Assembly: GCF_032362555.1 (NCBI RefSeq)
Contig: NC_083523.1
Location: 1,153,501 to 1,217,500, forward strand
Source of the DNA: Amyelois transitella
Taxonomy: Eukaryota; Arthropoda; Insecta; Lepidoptera; Pyralidae
Direction of reading: 5' to 3'
Length of the DNA: 64,000 nt
Positions 51,501-61,281 of the stretch are shown here, piece after piece. Position 1 is the stretch's first letter; each line of letters opens with the position of its first letter. The translations under genes were made by a program, and so were the position numbers. The notes beneath the pieces were generated by a model. It did no database searches and was not told the origin of the DNA. It was given only the letters and a program-made list of their open reading frames with translations.

Positions 51501-51792
51501 GCCCGGCAGAACTTAGCATTGACGCCAAATTCTTGTAACACAAATACTTCAAATTAAATAATGGGCCGGTAACTTTTTCACCTGGCGCCGGCTTCTTGAC
51601 ATCATAGAGCAGCTCTGTATCTAATAAATCTTTAAGAAGTTGCGTAGCATCAGGAAGGCAACCCTTTTTCTGCAAATCGAGAGCCTTCGCATACTGCTGT
51701 AGTGCAATCTGTTCTAAAGCTTCTCTAGTCACCTCCTCCTCTGATCTACTTTCTTCTTCAGACTCATTATTTAATGCCGATAGTTTGATCAT
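45568..51792 (-). CDS. Cabin1: CABIN1-like protein (calcineurin-binding / HIRA-complex subunit), single exon, 2,074 aa
   Basis: One open frame from ATG at 51792 to TGA at 45568. The N-terminus (MIKLSALNNESEEE) and the TPR region at about residues 20-230 (KNLASMLSSAGQIDAA, ALQAFQRGTERNPRHWPCLD) match the CABIN1 family, as do helical-repeat stretches through the middle (for example YHVDTPS-like and WIEYGIFVYMIHSFCS). Residues about 1392-1440 are a Ser/Asp-rich low-complexity tract; the C-terminal third is Ser/Thr/Pro-rich, with a 9-residue unit repeated three times near 1864-1894, and ends SSDEVIVLDDD. CABIN1 works with HIRA/UBN1 in histone H3.3 deposition and inhibits calcineurin and MEF2. Length is close to the vertebrate ~2,200 aa. 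The absence of any intron over 6.2 kb contrasts with the split neighbours. Antisense frames inside it are shadows. Confidence 0.9.
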   Translation of the reverse strand: MIKLSALNNESEEESRSEEEVTREALEQIALQQYAKALDLQKKGCLPDATQLLKDLLDTELLYDVKKPAPGEKVTGPLFNLKYLCYKNLASMLSSAGQIDAAIECYCSASDLDDTDVTLWHHLGQICMKAKKYEMALQAFQRGTERNPRHWPCLDKIVTLLLGLDCKEECIATIYDVLQLDPGYLRGIAYRKHIYTTFPYVRDYLEYLNPMYKWNEKDDEPFDEEKAEKLVKEADEIHETFLEQQRADQFKCSMPILKLKKPITSLSWASVGESLVHMHHFMTENCFSHACHIDIVFETEENVEPMEVQEESKGIEIVENKPEDTNTDTEKNAENISENENNDLSDKDKATTDTEKVESDVEIVPTEPTSEVPQEPKQKKAPVRRRGSDLSFLQQWEWCNKRRSGRKKQANTKDRLDDNIYDMLRRMVPVCLTPEIVEKKENQAREASPDMTDLDKMFEAKEKENIKEVEVYFGSEEEHKDVKTFITKYIELRKDIIDILKDYLDILAKKWKTQWPDNLPKIFIEASKCYYGHVDTPSYGNDNTEDLIQYTFVNVLVEEFSVNEKFNSNTDEEQQHDLSAVDTIGLGLNLKPHLFSSTDCLELTLRHLWVKLHIHMLNKCDEMALDCLYQLSYEFEAMGDFHDKYNLNLINFTFKPVINEIEISVYIQFLERNKKLSTVMDLYSSCNYEEVLAIVIDSFEHCKTMAKKQEEEMSLDFAVQLSLILDTYWALDKVDECFKWSLTCLHEALKHFFRYTSGSSDYDKWTLTVVKILSCMEHILSTEGLACLDEVSRKELSQGLEDLIRIIGHQVETNASEMPFGTVIPWIIMHYILQREEDQGRGRTVDEKDKASGDDIPNPLMILFIAHEQLGNRGWCAASEAKLLYFTLDTVVPRLRSPVLAKYLEQITQYMEQCVFCLFGHPAKKHKLKYLIDHNVTPHSLDWNRAQQLYEIFRPPVLPALEGKISGITADTEQLFHHILALLPPECDPQKYVAEMDKYIKNVEDKLPVVPPLLPYKMKDIYFLLGDYYFKKEEGKMSVKFNTLDVIINNDRLESWAEISLAKVVNVERLLNSCKNLKHEREVLNPAKSIIRCFKRTLDLDPTHSNMWIEYGIFVYMIHSFCSRLLKQASESLSMEDFESLEKQKEDMLDTTHKCFTTVLNDLNSSHDSEKTNEDSWLPYYMLGKVAEKRNKPPAVYLQYYMQGVKNLQETNAVYPLKINYSTPPHLSIEVLELHYRIHASILKYIEQHENKPIPASVGKIFKECLAEWKNGPFTKKPKKDGMPESETEPKSAEMVQAANILKRSVSDAGEEETNETKRLKLESAAAKVRRSASYDTERIAKDTSAVEKNAEPKPEPETVAENKEAALEEVKIDKTVAEKPASVTSPDNKKDTEKKDESSSGTSSSSSSDSSSSDSTSDSTSESSRDSESSKSSNEPKPLTDDEIMAIVSDCLDALEDCSSRFPQHYKAIYRLAHYHFYYKKGKDIERCRDLMLSNFTSRSGQKLGGLFSERKTSNFFNNVWKIPVSEVDRAGGFAFHMSRCVLLTMEILKEIDDHKTLLDLSLHLQRIPESDKKYLRDADREELAQQAFSLCVQSLRGQLTKFIQQADLKSNEVEKQALKSLTLDIYRAHHRAQKQAQSNSKQFTNLLVEAYKLICPTPITENMNLVDMSLRYCHSLTQILKQQATQASLDKSQKAEKKQNTKAAESVKATASIPVAPASKPDHKTTASTSTAAAAATLPKMSNHEVTAAIQSYLSMLNDPLSQQTAAALSSLSYLSNLSALAGYSSLQNTLHSSLQNSLSNSFQAEFYRQFLSQGFSSYNLPTSPPKKQKRGPKPSNPLPRPVTTTASQVKPPKSYGTASMMTSTAKSTSNLTTAKSTSNLTTAKSTSNLTAPSLQKLSSVTGLSKSVTGHQKSVAAPQRSVSAPQKPALLAPSMGTVLPTLPASMTANLSSFGGSSNSSSHTYSAHSKPSTAHMSSATTVSAIHTKPPLPHTQAGSGKTLQEKLAERQKHIPKAPTIPLDINASISKLPSSLTITKTSVPKQPAVQPKKGEAKKTVPKPISSDEVIVLDDD
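46108..46198 (-). repeat. 27-bp coding tandem repeat in the CABIN1-like gene
   Basis: Three units encoding TAKSTSNLT, nearly identical at DNA level. Confidence 0.75.
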
Positions 51793-52245
51793 TTTTTAAA
51801 CGTTTATAACACTTTCTAGTCTTAATAGTTGTTATTTTGTTCAGAAAATAAATAAATAAAATAGTGAACCGGTTACTTGTTCAAGTTGCTCATAACTTGA
51901 CAATACGACAACTGACAGTGACTATTGTCAAATCTATACGGCACAGACAGACATAACAACTTGTTTAGGTTGGGTCTGTTCACGAAACTTGATAAGCGGA
52001 ATCTTTTATTCTCAATTTTTGTGATCAATCCGAATCGAAAAGTTCAACCAAGTGCCAACGTTCATGAATACATGTCACCTCGCGAAGAACCTCAGGGAAA
52101 ATTATTTGTCAAAGCCAAGTTAAAAATAAAAAGACCGAAAAGAAAACGTCAAAGTCAAATCAAATGCAAATTCAAATATTAGGTGGGACAAAAATTGAGG
52201 TTATGTTATTGTAAAGTAATAATTTTATAATAATTCCATTATACA
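51793..52245. promoter_or_regulatory. Shared divergent promoter region of Cabin1 and mRpS26
   Basis: About 450 bp between two start codons on opposite strands, free of the SL1 repeat that fills most other gaps. No TATA box stands out. A short frame at 51925-52182 resembles nothing I know and is probably 5' UTR or chance. Confidence 0.45.
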
Positions 52246-53196
52246 ATGATATCACAAAATGCCTTGCTCAAACGTACATGGCCCATGGTCATACAATGCG
52301 CTGAAGCTCACAGAAAACCTCGTTGGTTACCAGTCGCCAAAAGTAAAATTTATCGGATTCCCAAAAGACCCCAAGTCTCCGAAGAAGAGCGATTGGAATT
52401 ATTACGAATAAACAACAATTACAAGACCCAAATGCGTGCCGTAAGGAGGTTCTTTCACGAAGAAATGATCAAGGAAAAGTCTAGCAAAGAGAGTGCCAGT
52501 TCTGAGATGTCTCAAAATCTTGAAGCTGAAGAATGGAAGCGCTGTGTCGTAATTAATGACACATGGAACGCCCAGGTGGCATTAGAACGGGAGGAGAGAC
52601 GGAAGAAGGAACTGGCAACCATGGAGGAGACTGTGCTCTTACGGATGGAGAAAGTGGACCAAGAGATGAAAGAAAGAAAGGCGAAGGCTTCAGAAAAAAT
52701 AAGAAAACAGATGGTAAAATATCTTGCCAATCTTTATATGATATCAACAAGAGAGCAGTATCCAAACAAATTAATATAGATTTTATTAAAATTTATTTAA
52801 ATTAAAATCGGGACCACTCCATTGTCAAAGGCGACTAAGGGATATGCTAATAAATTGGGATTCTTATGGGCAATGGGCTAGCAGCCTGTCACTTTGTTTT
52901 TTCATTTTTTTCATTTTTTCATTTTTCATTTTCAGTTTTTTCAGGACCGTTGGCTCTGTATACCTTGCAAGGAATATAGACATCATAATATGGTACATTC
53001 TTATAAAAAAAATTTTCAGGAGCTGGCAAAGACATTCATCACACCAGAAACACTTGAAGCGGCTATCGACCATGCACTGGCAAACCCTGTTGACTACAAC
53101 TACGCCATTGACCTGAAGGGACACAGGTTCATGGGCCGGGACACCCCTGCAGTGCTGTCAAAGGAAGAAATAATTCAAGAGAGAGCCAAGAATTAA
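52246..53196 (+). CDS. mRpS26: Mitochondrial small ribosomal subunit protein mS26, 2 exons, 214 aa
   Basis: Exons 52246-52713 and 53020-53196 join in frame (KQM|ELAKTF). The start sits in a basic mitochondrial targeting-like N-terminus (MISQNALLKRTW), followed by PRWLPVAKSKIYRIPKRP, a long Glu/Lys/Arg-rich helix, and the C-terminal motif FITPETLEAAIDHALANPVDYNYAIDL typical of insect mS26. Length is near the human ~205 aa. The protein is a metazoan-specific part of the mitoribosome small subunit. Its only intron is largely a decayed SL1 copy. It is divergent from the CABIN1-like gene. Confidence 0.92.
52808..52995 (+). repeat. SL1 remnant filling the mRpS26 intron
   Basis: GGACCACTCCAT start and GGCTCTGTATACC end are clear; the middle is replaced by a TTTTTCA-type run. 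Confidence 0.7.
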
Positions 53197-53525
53197 ATTA
53201 GATTTTCTAGTTTTTAGGATCAAACCATCCAACATCTAAACCCACTTAACCTTTTGAAAGAAGTAAGTAAAACTGACAAAATCTTTATCGTGATAGATTT
53301 TGGAAATTAATTTCAAAGGTTTTTTTAGTTTTGAACATTCACACATGTTGTACATTTTTACAATTTTCAAAGGTTTGTGTATTGCATTTTTATTGTGACG
53401 TGTATCTTGTCCATTGTACCCACAAAACAAGCTTTACTTTGTGGGCAGTCATCTCATGAACAAACTCTTTAGAGAGCAAATTTGGTTTTAGTAATTGAAA
53501 CCATATTGTACATAGAAGGAAACTT

Positions 53526-53531
53526 AATAAA
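53526..53531 (+). terminator. Poly(A) signal AATAAA of mRpS26
   Basis: Canonical hexamer about 330 bases past the stop, just before an SL1 insertion. Confidence 0.5.
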
Positions 53532-53584
53532 TTATATTTTAAAATGCGAGGTAGTTTATTCTCTTCCTCTCCTATTTTTATCAA

Positions 53585-53790
53585 TACATACGTCTATATC
53601 CCTTGCGGGGTAGACAGAGCCAACAGTCTTGAAAAGACTGAATGGCCATTTTCAGCTATTTGACTAAATGATAGAATTAATTTAAAAAGTGACAGGTTGC
53701 TAGCCCATCACCTAAAAAAGAATCTCAAGTTTGTTAGCGCTTTGACGACATCCATGGGAAAGACATGGAGTGGTCCTATTCTTTTTTGTG
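53585..53790 (-). repeat. SL1 element, head truncated, 10-bp TSD
   Basis: TTTTATCAAT at 53575-53584 and 53791-53800. Confidence 0.87.
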
Positions 53791-54062
53791 TTTTATCAAT
53801 CCCCTTATAAGTGACACATACATAAATATCGCAGTATTACTTTTCAATTTGATTCAAAATCTTTATTGCATATCATAAAGTACATCAGTTGAATTACAGT
53901 CCTCTTATTGTCAGGTTGGCTGGAAGAGATCCCACTTAGGGATAAGCCTGTCTTTGTACTGTCCAATCTCTGAAGTGATCTGATCCCAAAAGTCTGAAGT
54001 GGATAGTTTTATATTATTTTCAGTTATTTATTTATTATAAGTTATATTAATTATTTATTTTA

Positions 54063-54158
54063 AGCAAAGGAAGTATGCAGAGATCGTGGCAAGTGGAAAG
54101 ATGTTGTCTCTGCCTACCCCTCCGGGAAAGAGGCGTGATTTTACGTATGTATGTATTT
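54063..54158 (+). repeat. LC repeat, 5'-truncated copy
   Basis: Same C-terminal stretch (AKEVCRDRGKW) ending in GGCGTGATTTTACGTATG and the tetranucleotide tail. Confidence 0.55.
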
Positions 54159-54311
54159 TCAATTCAATTCTGACCCCTGTTCAGTGGTATTGGGAGATCA
54201 GAAGAAATAGAAAATTGAAAAGTACTAATAATAATGAAGAGTGAATTCTTCTTGAGATCAGACCTACTACGACTTATATATAAATAAGACACACATTACA
54301 ACATATAACAT

Positions 54312-54317
54312 TTTATT
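54312..54317 (-). terminator. Poly(A) signal of Polr3d
   Basis: Reads AATAAA on the minus strand only 12 bases after the stop codon, implying a very short 3' UTR if used. Confidence 0.45.
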
Positions 54318-54328
54318 TACATAAACAT

Positions 54329-57300
54329 CTATACAGGTAAGTCCTGAAACATATTTTCCCAATGCGGGACTAAATTCAGTTTGTGCTGGAGGGCGCCCAG
54401 GGCCACGATATTGGCGGACCTTGAAGCGTCGTCGGCCGCCACTGATACCGCTTCTTGGTAAAACGCTGCTTTTGTACCTGAACATACCTGAAAATATAGA
54501 AGAAAATGCTGTAGTGCAGTTTGTCACCGCTTTGGAAGCGGAAACTTTAAGTATTTGACATTTACTAATGTTGTGAAACTAAAAGATGTGACAATTAGTA
54601 CATACATGGGTACATACTATCACGTCTTTATCCCTTACAGGGTAGACAGAGCCAACAGTCTCGCAGACACTGAATGGCCATGTTCAGCTGCATCGCTTAA
54701 TGATGGAATTGAGATTCAAATAGTGACTGGTTGCTAACCCTATCACTTAAAACAATCCCCAGTTTATTAGTTAATGGCGTCGCGCATGCCTCGCTATCAA
54801 TTTACTTACTCATCAAAAAGTCCTGGATTGAGTGAAAAAATCTCTCAATAGGTTCAGTAGTTTTAAATGGTTTCAAATCGAAAATCACAAGATTTTAAGG
54901 TGTAAGCGGTTTTCTTCTATTCGTTGCCAGGGACATGTTTAGTTTATTATATCAAATGATAAGTTTCTGAGTGGGGGAAGCCAGTGACTAACAATGTCTG
55001 CCATTTCAATTATCAACCTAGACACAATGATGTGATTACTTGATTACATGACGATCCTGCCAGTGATGTTGCCAGTATTATAAAATTTTAGTTTTTTGTA
55101 TTATTATAAAAAAAAAATTTTTGTAGATTTAAAAGAAATTTCTTCTTATGATCTTCCAATATATAAGGCGGCCATGAGGCTTCTACTAACACAAATATAA
55201 TATTGCGTACCTCGAAGGTTGTGTCACCCAGTTTGAGCGTGACACGTCCAGATCTGTGCACAGATATTTTTCCAATTCTTCCCTCTTCCAAGTCGGATAG
55301 TCTGCAACGGTTGTCGACCTGTAACATTGAATATAATTAGGTACTTATACTTATTTATTTATTTAAACTTCATTGCACAAAATACAAATGTAGGTATAGC
55401 ACAATCGTCTCAAAAAATCGGGAATCGCTGTACAAACTTATAAATGTATTAAACTGATTTTAGCGATAATCGAAGGTATAAACTATGTATACTTATATAA
55501 ATAAAAATTATAAACTATCTATAAATACAATGCCACTTAGTCTCTTTCCCATGGATGTCGTAAAAAGCAACTAAGGGAAAGGATTCTATAGTCAGTATTC
55601 CTCTTTTAGGCGATGGGCTAGCAACCTGTCACTATATGAATCTCAATTCTAACATTAAGCCAAACAGCTGAACGTGGCCTTTCAGTCTTTTGATGACTAT
55701 TGTATTGGCTCTGTCTAACGGATACAGACATGATTATATGTTATGTTATTCTTAATATCACTGACCGGTTATATTATATGTAGTTATGTTTTTGTTAATA
55801 TCACTGACCGGTTTGTCTTGTTCCTGCTCGTCGTTGGAAGTGGAGGCCTGGTCGCGGCGCCGCGGCCCCTCGTCGCTGCTGCCGCCGCGCCCCGGCAGAG
55901 AATCCGGCAGCTGGAATTTGAAAATTACAAATCCATAACAAAATATATCTTTTTATTATTAAATACCATCTATATATCTATCATGAAAATTATATCTTTT
56001 TATTATTAATACACATACATACATCACGTCACGTCTATATCCCTTACGGGGTAGACAGAGCCAATAGTCCCGAAAAGACTGAATGGCCACGTTCAGCTGC
56101 TCGGCTTGATGATGGAATTGAGATCCAAATAGTGACAGGTTGCTTACCCATTGCCTAAAAAAAGAATCCCAAGTTTGTAAGCTTATCCCTTTGTCGCGTT
56201 TTACGACATCCATGGGAAAAAAATTGAGTGATCCTATTCTTTTTTGTATTGGTGCCGGGAACTACACGTCATATTATTAAAATTTCATATAAGTCAATTT
56301 ATCACAGCAATGCATTCTCTCGTCCACATTTCTATTTTAAGAATGGATAGTTGTGAAGTTGACGATGTTGAAGAATGAAGAAAATTGAGAAATGCTGCAG
56401 TGCAGTTTCAGTTCCAAAGCGCATTAATGTAAAAGAAGCGGCGGAACAAACTACACTGCGTCATTTTCACCAAACGTCAATTTACAAATATAGACATTTA
56501 CACTCTTACACTTACTCCATACACAATTACACTCTTTGTAAATCAGCAGAGTTTTATATTTAAGGATAGTGTGCTCTAATGTAAGTAATACTCTAAGATC
56601 TATTTTTGAATGGACGTTAAAACAACGTATTACCTGTAACAAGATGAGCGTGGGTTTATCGTTGCACAGCAAATTGACAACGTCAGTGTCTTCGAAAGCG
56701 TCGCTCTTGACGTCCACTGGGGCCTTCGGTAGTTCTAAAACTGAATACAAGATTTTTGTTTTTTTAATTTATTATTTTGCTCAAAATAAAAGTATATAAC
56801 CTTAACCTGAAAGCTCTGGAAGTGATTCAGTATTATGAGACAGTTTCAATGTTAGGAAGCTGAAAAAACGCGCCAATTTTTTTTTTTTTTTGTTCCACTT
56901 ATAAGCCTGAAACGCGCCTAATTTTATTGAACCTACAAAATTGCACCCATATATAGAGAGGGAAAGCGTGTCTTATTTTATTTGCCCATATACTTACCCG
57001 TCCATTAACCTATGTTTTCATTTCACAATAACTATTTTTTTTATTTAATCATATGACCGCATATTTACTATAATACGAGTAAAATAGTGCGCGCTGCCTT
57101 AGTTTAATGCTACGCACTTCTGTCCCATATGACAAAAACACTACCAACACACCAAGGAACACAAAAAAAATATATAAAAGATAAATGTTACACATCAATA
57201 AAATTGGAAAGTCAACAAAATACTTGATAAAAGCCGGGTCAGATTTCAACCAACAATACTTCTTGTTCTATTATTTAATCTGTGCCAACACCGTTATCTA

Positions 57301-60300
57301 GCTACATAGATATACTTGGATCAAATAAATTTATATGGCAATAAAAATCGAGTAGAATCCGGATATTACGACCCATTTCTAAACGGACGTCTGGATAAAT
57401 TGGTTACATATAAATTAGTCGAAATATCCCGATTTTACTGTATGGTCGAGGCCAAAAGTCATTTATCATTCGCTCTTTTAATTAATATAAAGAAAAATAA
57501 AGTTGTTATTTGTAATATTAGCTACATATATCTAAACTACACCTTAAAACCTTCAAAACAAGTTACCAAAGTCAAATGACTTTTGCGCTTGACCGTACAC
57601 CGGGCGTTTAGAGCTATGATCTAAGTTTATAGTCGTTCCGGATACACAATGTGTGTACCGGAAGTGGACGTTTTGGTCTGCTGTGGCCGCTCTCCCGCCC
57701 ATGTGGACTTTCGAATCCACAGGTCACGGGTGTTGCGTCATACTGGCTGTTAAACGACTCGACATCTGTACCCAAAATGAGAATTCAATAGGCCATTCGA
57801 CTATTGTAATGTATTACAATAAAATAAAGTATATGTAGATAAAAAAGAAAAACAAATTTACACCTCTTGAAATCCACTATTTTCATGATTAAAATACAGA
57901 TGTCGCTTCGTGTGAACATCGCCGTAACACAAGCTTCCTTACTAGGGCCGGCAATTTCCTCGCCTTCCTCGACTTTGACCACAACCTCCTGTTTAACCTT
58001 GACCTGTGACTTCGCCTGGCTTTGCTGAAAGCCTACATTTGGAAAAATACATAATAAGATACGAGGTTTATGCCGTAACGTCTCTCTCCCATCTTCTGTG
58101 TCCATTTCAGCGTCTGCGCATTTCGCACCTTGTTTTTACCGATTACAATCGGTAATATCCCAAGATGGCCTCCCTTATTTAAAAGGTAAATAGCATCTTC
58201 CTTCGAAGTCATCTTTTGTTTATAATAATAAAAAATATATTTATAGATCGTCGGTTTCGAGAATCTCCCCAATTTGACCAACCATCTTATAATTTTTTTC
58301 ATTTCAATAGTGAGCAACTACAATTTTTTAAAATTTACATCAGTTAAAAATTTCACCCTAAATAGTACCGGCTCAAAGATGGACCCATCACACTAGCTGC
58401 GTTTCATCTTTGGCTTGCTAAGGATATTCGAACCAGGTACTATCCAGAGCGATGGTTGAATGGCTTCTCAACTATCAATGTTTAGTCATTATAAATTCCA
58501 TCTCTGCCGGTATATCTAACAAAATTAATTGACCTTTTAATATACAAGTAAATAAGAAAAGACCTGAGAACCTATAATTGGTTTCTATGCTACTTTTCAT
58601 GTTCATCATAAACTATTTGTCCTTCGATTGGCTTCTTTCTACCAATCTTTATCACTTCATGTTTAAAAAAAAAAAGAAATATAACACAACAAAAGTCCAA
58701 CCTCCATCATCCATTGGCAGTTTCACCGGCGCATCATGCTCAATGCAATCCTTGAAGTCTTCACATTCATCCTCATTGTATGTGCCTCCGCCAGCGAGCA
58801 CCGACTTGATTTTCTGGTCTTCCAGCTCCTTGTCTATCTGGTGAAGTGGGTTACTGGTTAGTTTTAACTCGCAATTCTTACATACATACATATAGTCACG
58901 TCTATATACCTCGTGGGGTAGACAGGGCCAACAATCTTGAATAGACTGTTCCGCTTAATGATAGAATTGAGATTCAAATATTCCTATTTTTTTTTTATTG
59001 TGTATTGTTACTGGAACTACATGGCACAAAATTTTTGGTGTTAATATGTTTTAGTAAATAAATTATACAAGACTAACTAACTAACTGACTGTATTAATTT
59101 AGAAATGTAATAAGTTTAACTTAAGGTTAGAGCTGCCCTATCCTAAGGTTCTACAAGACTAACTTACCTTAATAACATCTTTAATTCTAATAGTAGGTTT
59201 TTGTAGTGTGGTTGGTTCCGAGTTCCGTCCACCCCCGTAGGAAGACCGTGCAAAATGCTGTTTCTCTGCATTCCCAAGACCTGTAAATGTTTTAAAGTGG
59301 AGCTTTAAATAAATCGCCTTTACCTTTAAGGAGTACACGGAGCAAACTGTCTAAAATTATTTATGCAAAATAGCATGCTAACCATATTATTTCAAAAAAT
59401 TATATTCAGCTGTAAAGAATACCAGGAGACATGTATTTATTTACCAATTTATGTACACACAAAACATCAGATACAAGAAACAAAAGTAAGAAGGTTCTGC
59501 TTATTTCTAAAGAAAAATTTTCCAGCAGACCCGAGATAGGAGTCATGATGGAAAGGGAGACAGGCATGTACTCCACTCAATTCTTTAAAGACATAACATA
59601 TACATTAATAATATTTTATAAAATACATATGTAAATACTAAATAATACAAGAAATAGTCACATCTATATCCCTTGTGGGGTAGATAAAGTCAACAGAGTG
59701 TTCGAAATGCCTGTATTATTTTATAAATGTAATAAGTTAAAATTTATAGAGTTATAAACTGGACAAAACAGTCAAGAGTTAGTAATAAAATAATTTTGTG
59801 TTACCTTCAGAAAATACTCCTCCGGACTTGATGACACTAGGGCCATTTCTATTGTTTCTGTTTCTGTCATTTTTCCGATCTTTCCGACTTTTTTCCTCTT
59901 TCTTCTGTTCTTTTGTCGATGGTTGAGGACTGTAATGCAATTAAATTAATAAATCTAAGCCATAGTGTTGATGTTTGAGAGGTGCCATTAAGCAACAAAT
60001 ATAAATTAGACTTTGTGATTAAATACATTAAATAACAGAAGTATACTTAAGCAAAATTTATTTTAACGATATCATGCCTCTTTACCGGAGGGATAGGCAG
60101 TTATTTCATATTTCCACCTGCGGCGATGCCTGCACATTTCTCTCGGATTATCCAAATTCACAACTCTCTTCCTACAGTTGTCGCTAAATACATACATACA
60201 TATGGTCGCGTCTATATCCCTTGTAGGGTAGACAGAGCCAACAGACTTAAAAAGACTGATTGGCCACGTTCAGCTATTTGGCTTATTGATAGTATTGAGA

Positions 60301-60648
60301 TCCAAAGAGTGACAGGTTGCTAGCCCATCGCCTAAAAAAAGAATCCCAAGTTTGTAAGCCTATCCCTTAGTCGCCTTTTACGATATCCATGGGAAAGAGA
60401 TGGAGTGGTCCTATTCTTTTTTGTATGGTGCCGGGAACCACACGGCACCGTCGTCGTTAAATAAACGTTACAAAACATACACACCCTTTGTTTTTGTTCC
60501 TGGTCACGTTTAAATTAGGTACAAATACTTTCTTATTAGGTTTATTGCCTCCAAGAGTCAAATCCCTTGCAGGTTTCAATGAAGCTAGTCTTTGCATGGG
60601 GTCGCTTGTGCCATTTGTTTTAGCTACCTTATCGGTAGCATCAGACAT
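54329..60648 (-). CDS. Polr3d: DNA-directed RNA polymerase III subunit RPC4, 9 exons, about 367 aa
   Basis: Exons in transcript order (plus coordinates): 60485-60648, 59805-59929, 59168-59280, 58702-58837 (or 58867), 57943-58032, 56634-56740, 55809-55910, 55211-55318, 54329-54487. All phases agree and the frame closes at TAG. The N-terminal RLASLKPARDLTLGG, a Lys/Arg-rich linker, LPDSLPG, and the C-terminal half with GRIGKISVHRSGRVTLKLGDTTFEV, then FYQEAVSV and HKLNLVPHWENMF, match RPC4 (human ~398 aa). RPC4 pairs with RPC5 as the TFIIF-like module for Pol III initiation and termination. The exon 4 acceptor is ambiguous by 30 nt; both choices stay in frame. Introns carry several SL1 copies. 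Confidence 0.92.
54508..54552 (-). repeat. Repeat family D fragment in Polr3d intron 8
   Basis: GCTGTAGTGCAGTTTGTCAC then CGCTTTGGAAGCGG only. Confidence 0.4.
54600..54775 (-). repeat. SL1 element, 5'-truncated, Polr3d intron 8
   Basis: Tail through CCCAGTTTATTAG; head half missing. Confidence 0.7.
55537..55747 (+). repeat. SL1 element, 5'-truncated, Polr3d intron 7
   Basis: From CTTTCCCATGGATGTCG to a TTATGT tail; stem-loop diverged. Confidence 0.75.
56018..56275 (-). repeat. SL1 element, full length, Polr3d intron 6
   Basis: Complete minus copy with head stem-loop slightly changed. Confidence 0.83.
56385..56500 (-). repeat. Repeat family D copy in Polr3d intron 6
   Basis: Near full copy matching 4690. 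Confidence 0.5.
58875..59032 (-). repeat. SL1 element with internal deletion, Polr3d intron 3
   Basis: Tail abuts exon 4; jumps from GAGATTCAAATA to TCCTATTTTTTT, then head. Confidence 0.72.
59652..59700 (-). repeat. SL1 tail fragment, Polr3d intron 2
   Basis: GTCACATCTATATCCCTTG and GGGGTAGATAAAG only. Confidence 0.5.
60066..60182 (-). repeat. LC repeat copy in Polr3d intron 1
   Basis: Degenerate minus-strand copy lacking a clear tail; an SL1 element is inserted at its far end. Confidence 0.45.
60191..60452 (-). repeat. SL1 element close to the Polr3d exon 1 donor
   Basis: TSD GTCGCTAAATA / GTCGTTAAATA (60180-60190, 60453-60463). Its head lies about 30 bases from the splice donor. Confidence 0.87.
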
Positions 60649-61281
60649 TTTGCGTTATTTTATGAGACACGAAATACACCACTCGTTGTAAATTATAATA
60701 AATATAAATTATAAACTTTATGATATCACGCCACAATCAGAAACTGGAGTGACAATAATGAGTGACATTGTATTGTTTATTTTTGTAGATAAGCACATTT
60801 GACTTTGACATTAGATCAACGTTTATGAATATTGCTTCATAAATCGAGTTGCATAACTAAAATTCTTTGATATTGCGCCAAAGATAGTTAAGTACAAATT
60901 CTTCTTCTTTTGAACATTAAAAGTTTTTTAAAGACACTTTATAATAGCCGTTGTCAAATTATCAATCAAACACAAAAGAAAATTTCTTCAATAAAATTTT
61001 TAATAATGTCAGAAAATAACTAACCCATTTCATAAACTGTCACATGACAACGTTCCGTTCCGTTGCTATTCAAAATTTTACAAAATAACATGTAACCCGG
61101 CTGTGAAAGTTTTGTGTATTTTCGTAAAACCGAACACGGTCAGTTAATATTTAATTTTTCATTTTGAAACGACCGTTGTTTTGTTTTGTGTCGATGCAAT
61201 TTCGCAACTGGAAATAAATAAGAAACTTCTGATCGATTGTTCCTACGCCTTTTGCTATCTAAATAAAATTCAGTTATAACA
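60649..61281. promoter_or_regulatory. Shared divergent promoter region of Polr3d and the securin-like gene
   Basis: About 630 bp between opposite start codons with no SL1 copy and no recognised repeat. I cannot assign transcription factor sites with confidence. Confidence 0.4.

Larger units (their letters stand above)
53197..54328. other. Intergenic, mRpS26 to Polr3d (convergent)
   Basis: mRpS26 3' UTR, one SL1, one LC remnant; no gene seen. Confidence 0.5.

Noticed and set aside
51925-52182. 85-codon plus frame between Cabin1 and mRpS26
   Set aside because: No recognisable family; stops before mRpS26 and is out of its context. Likely 5' UTR or chance.
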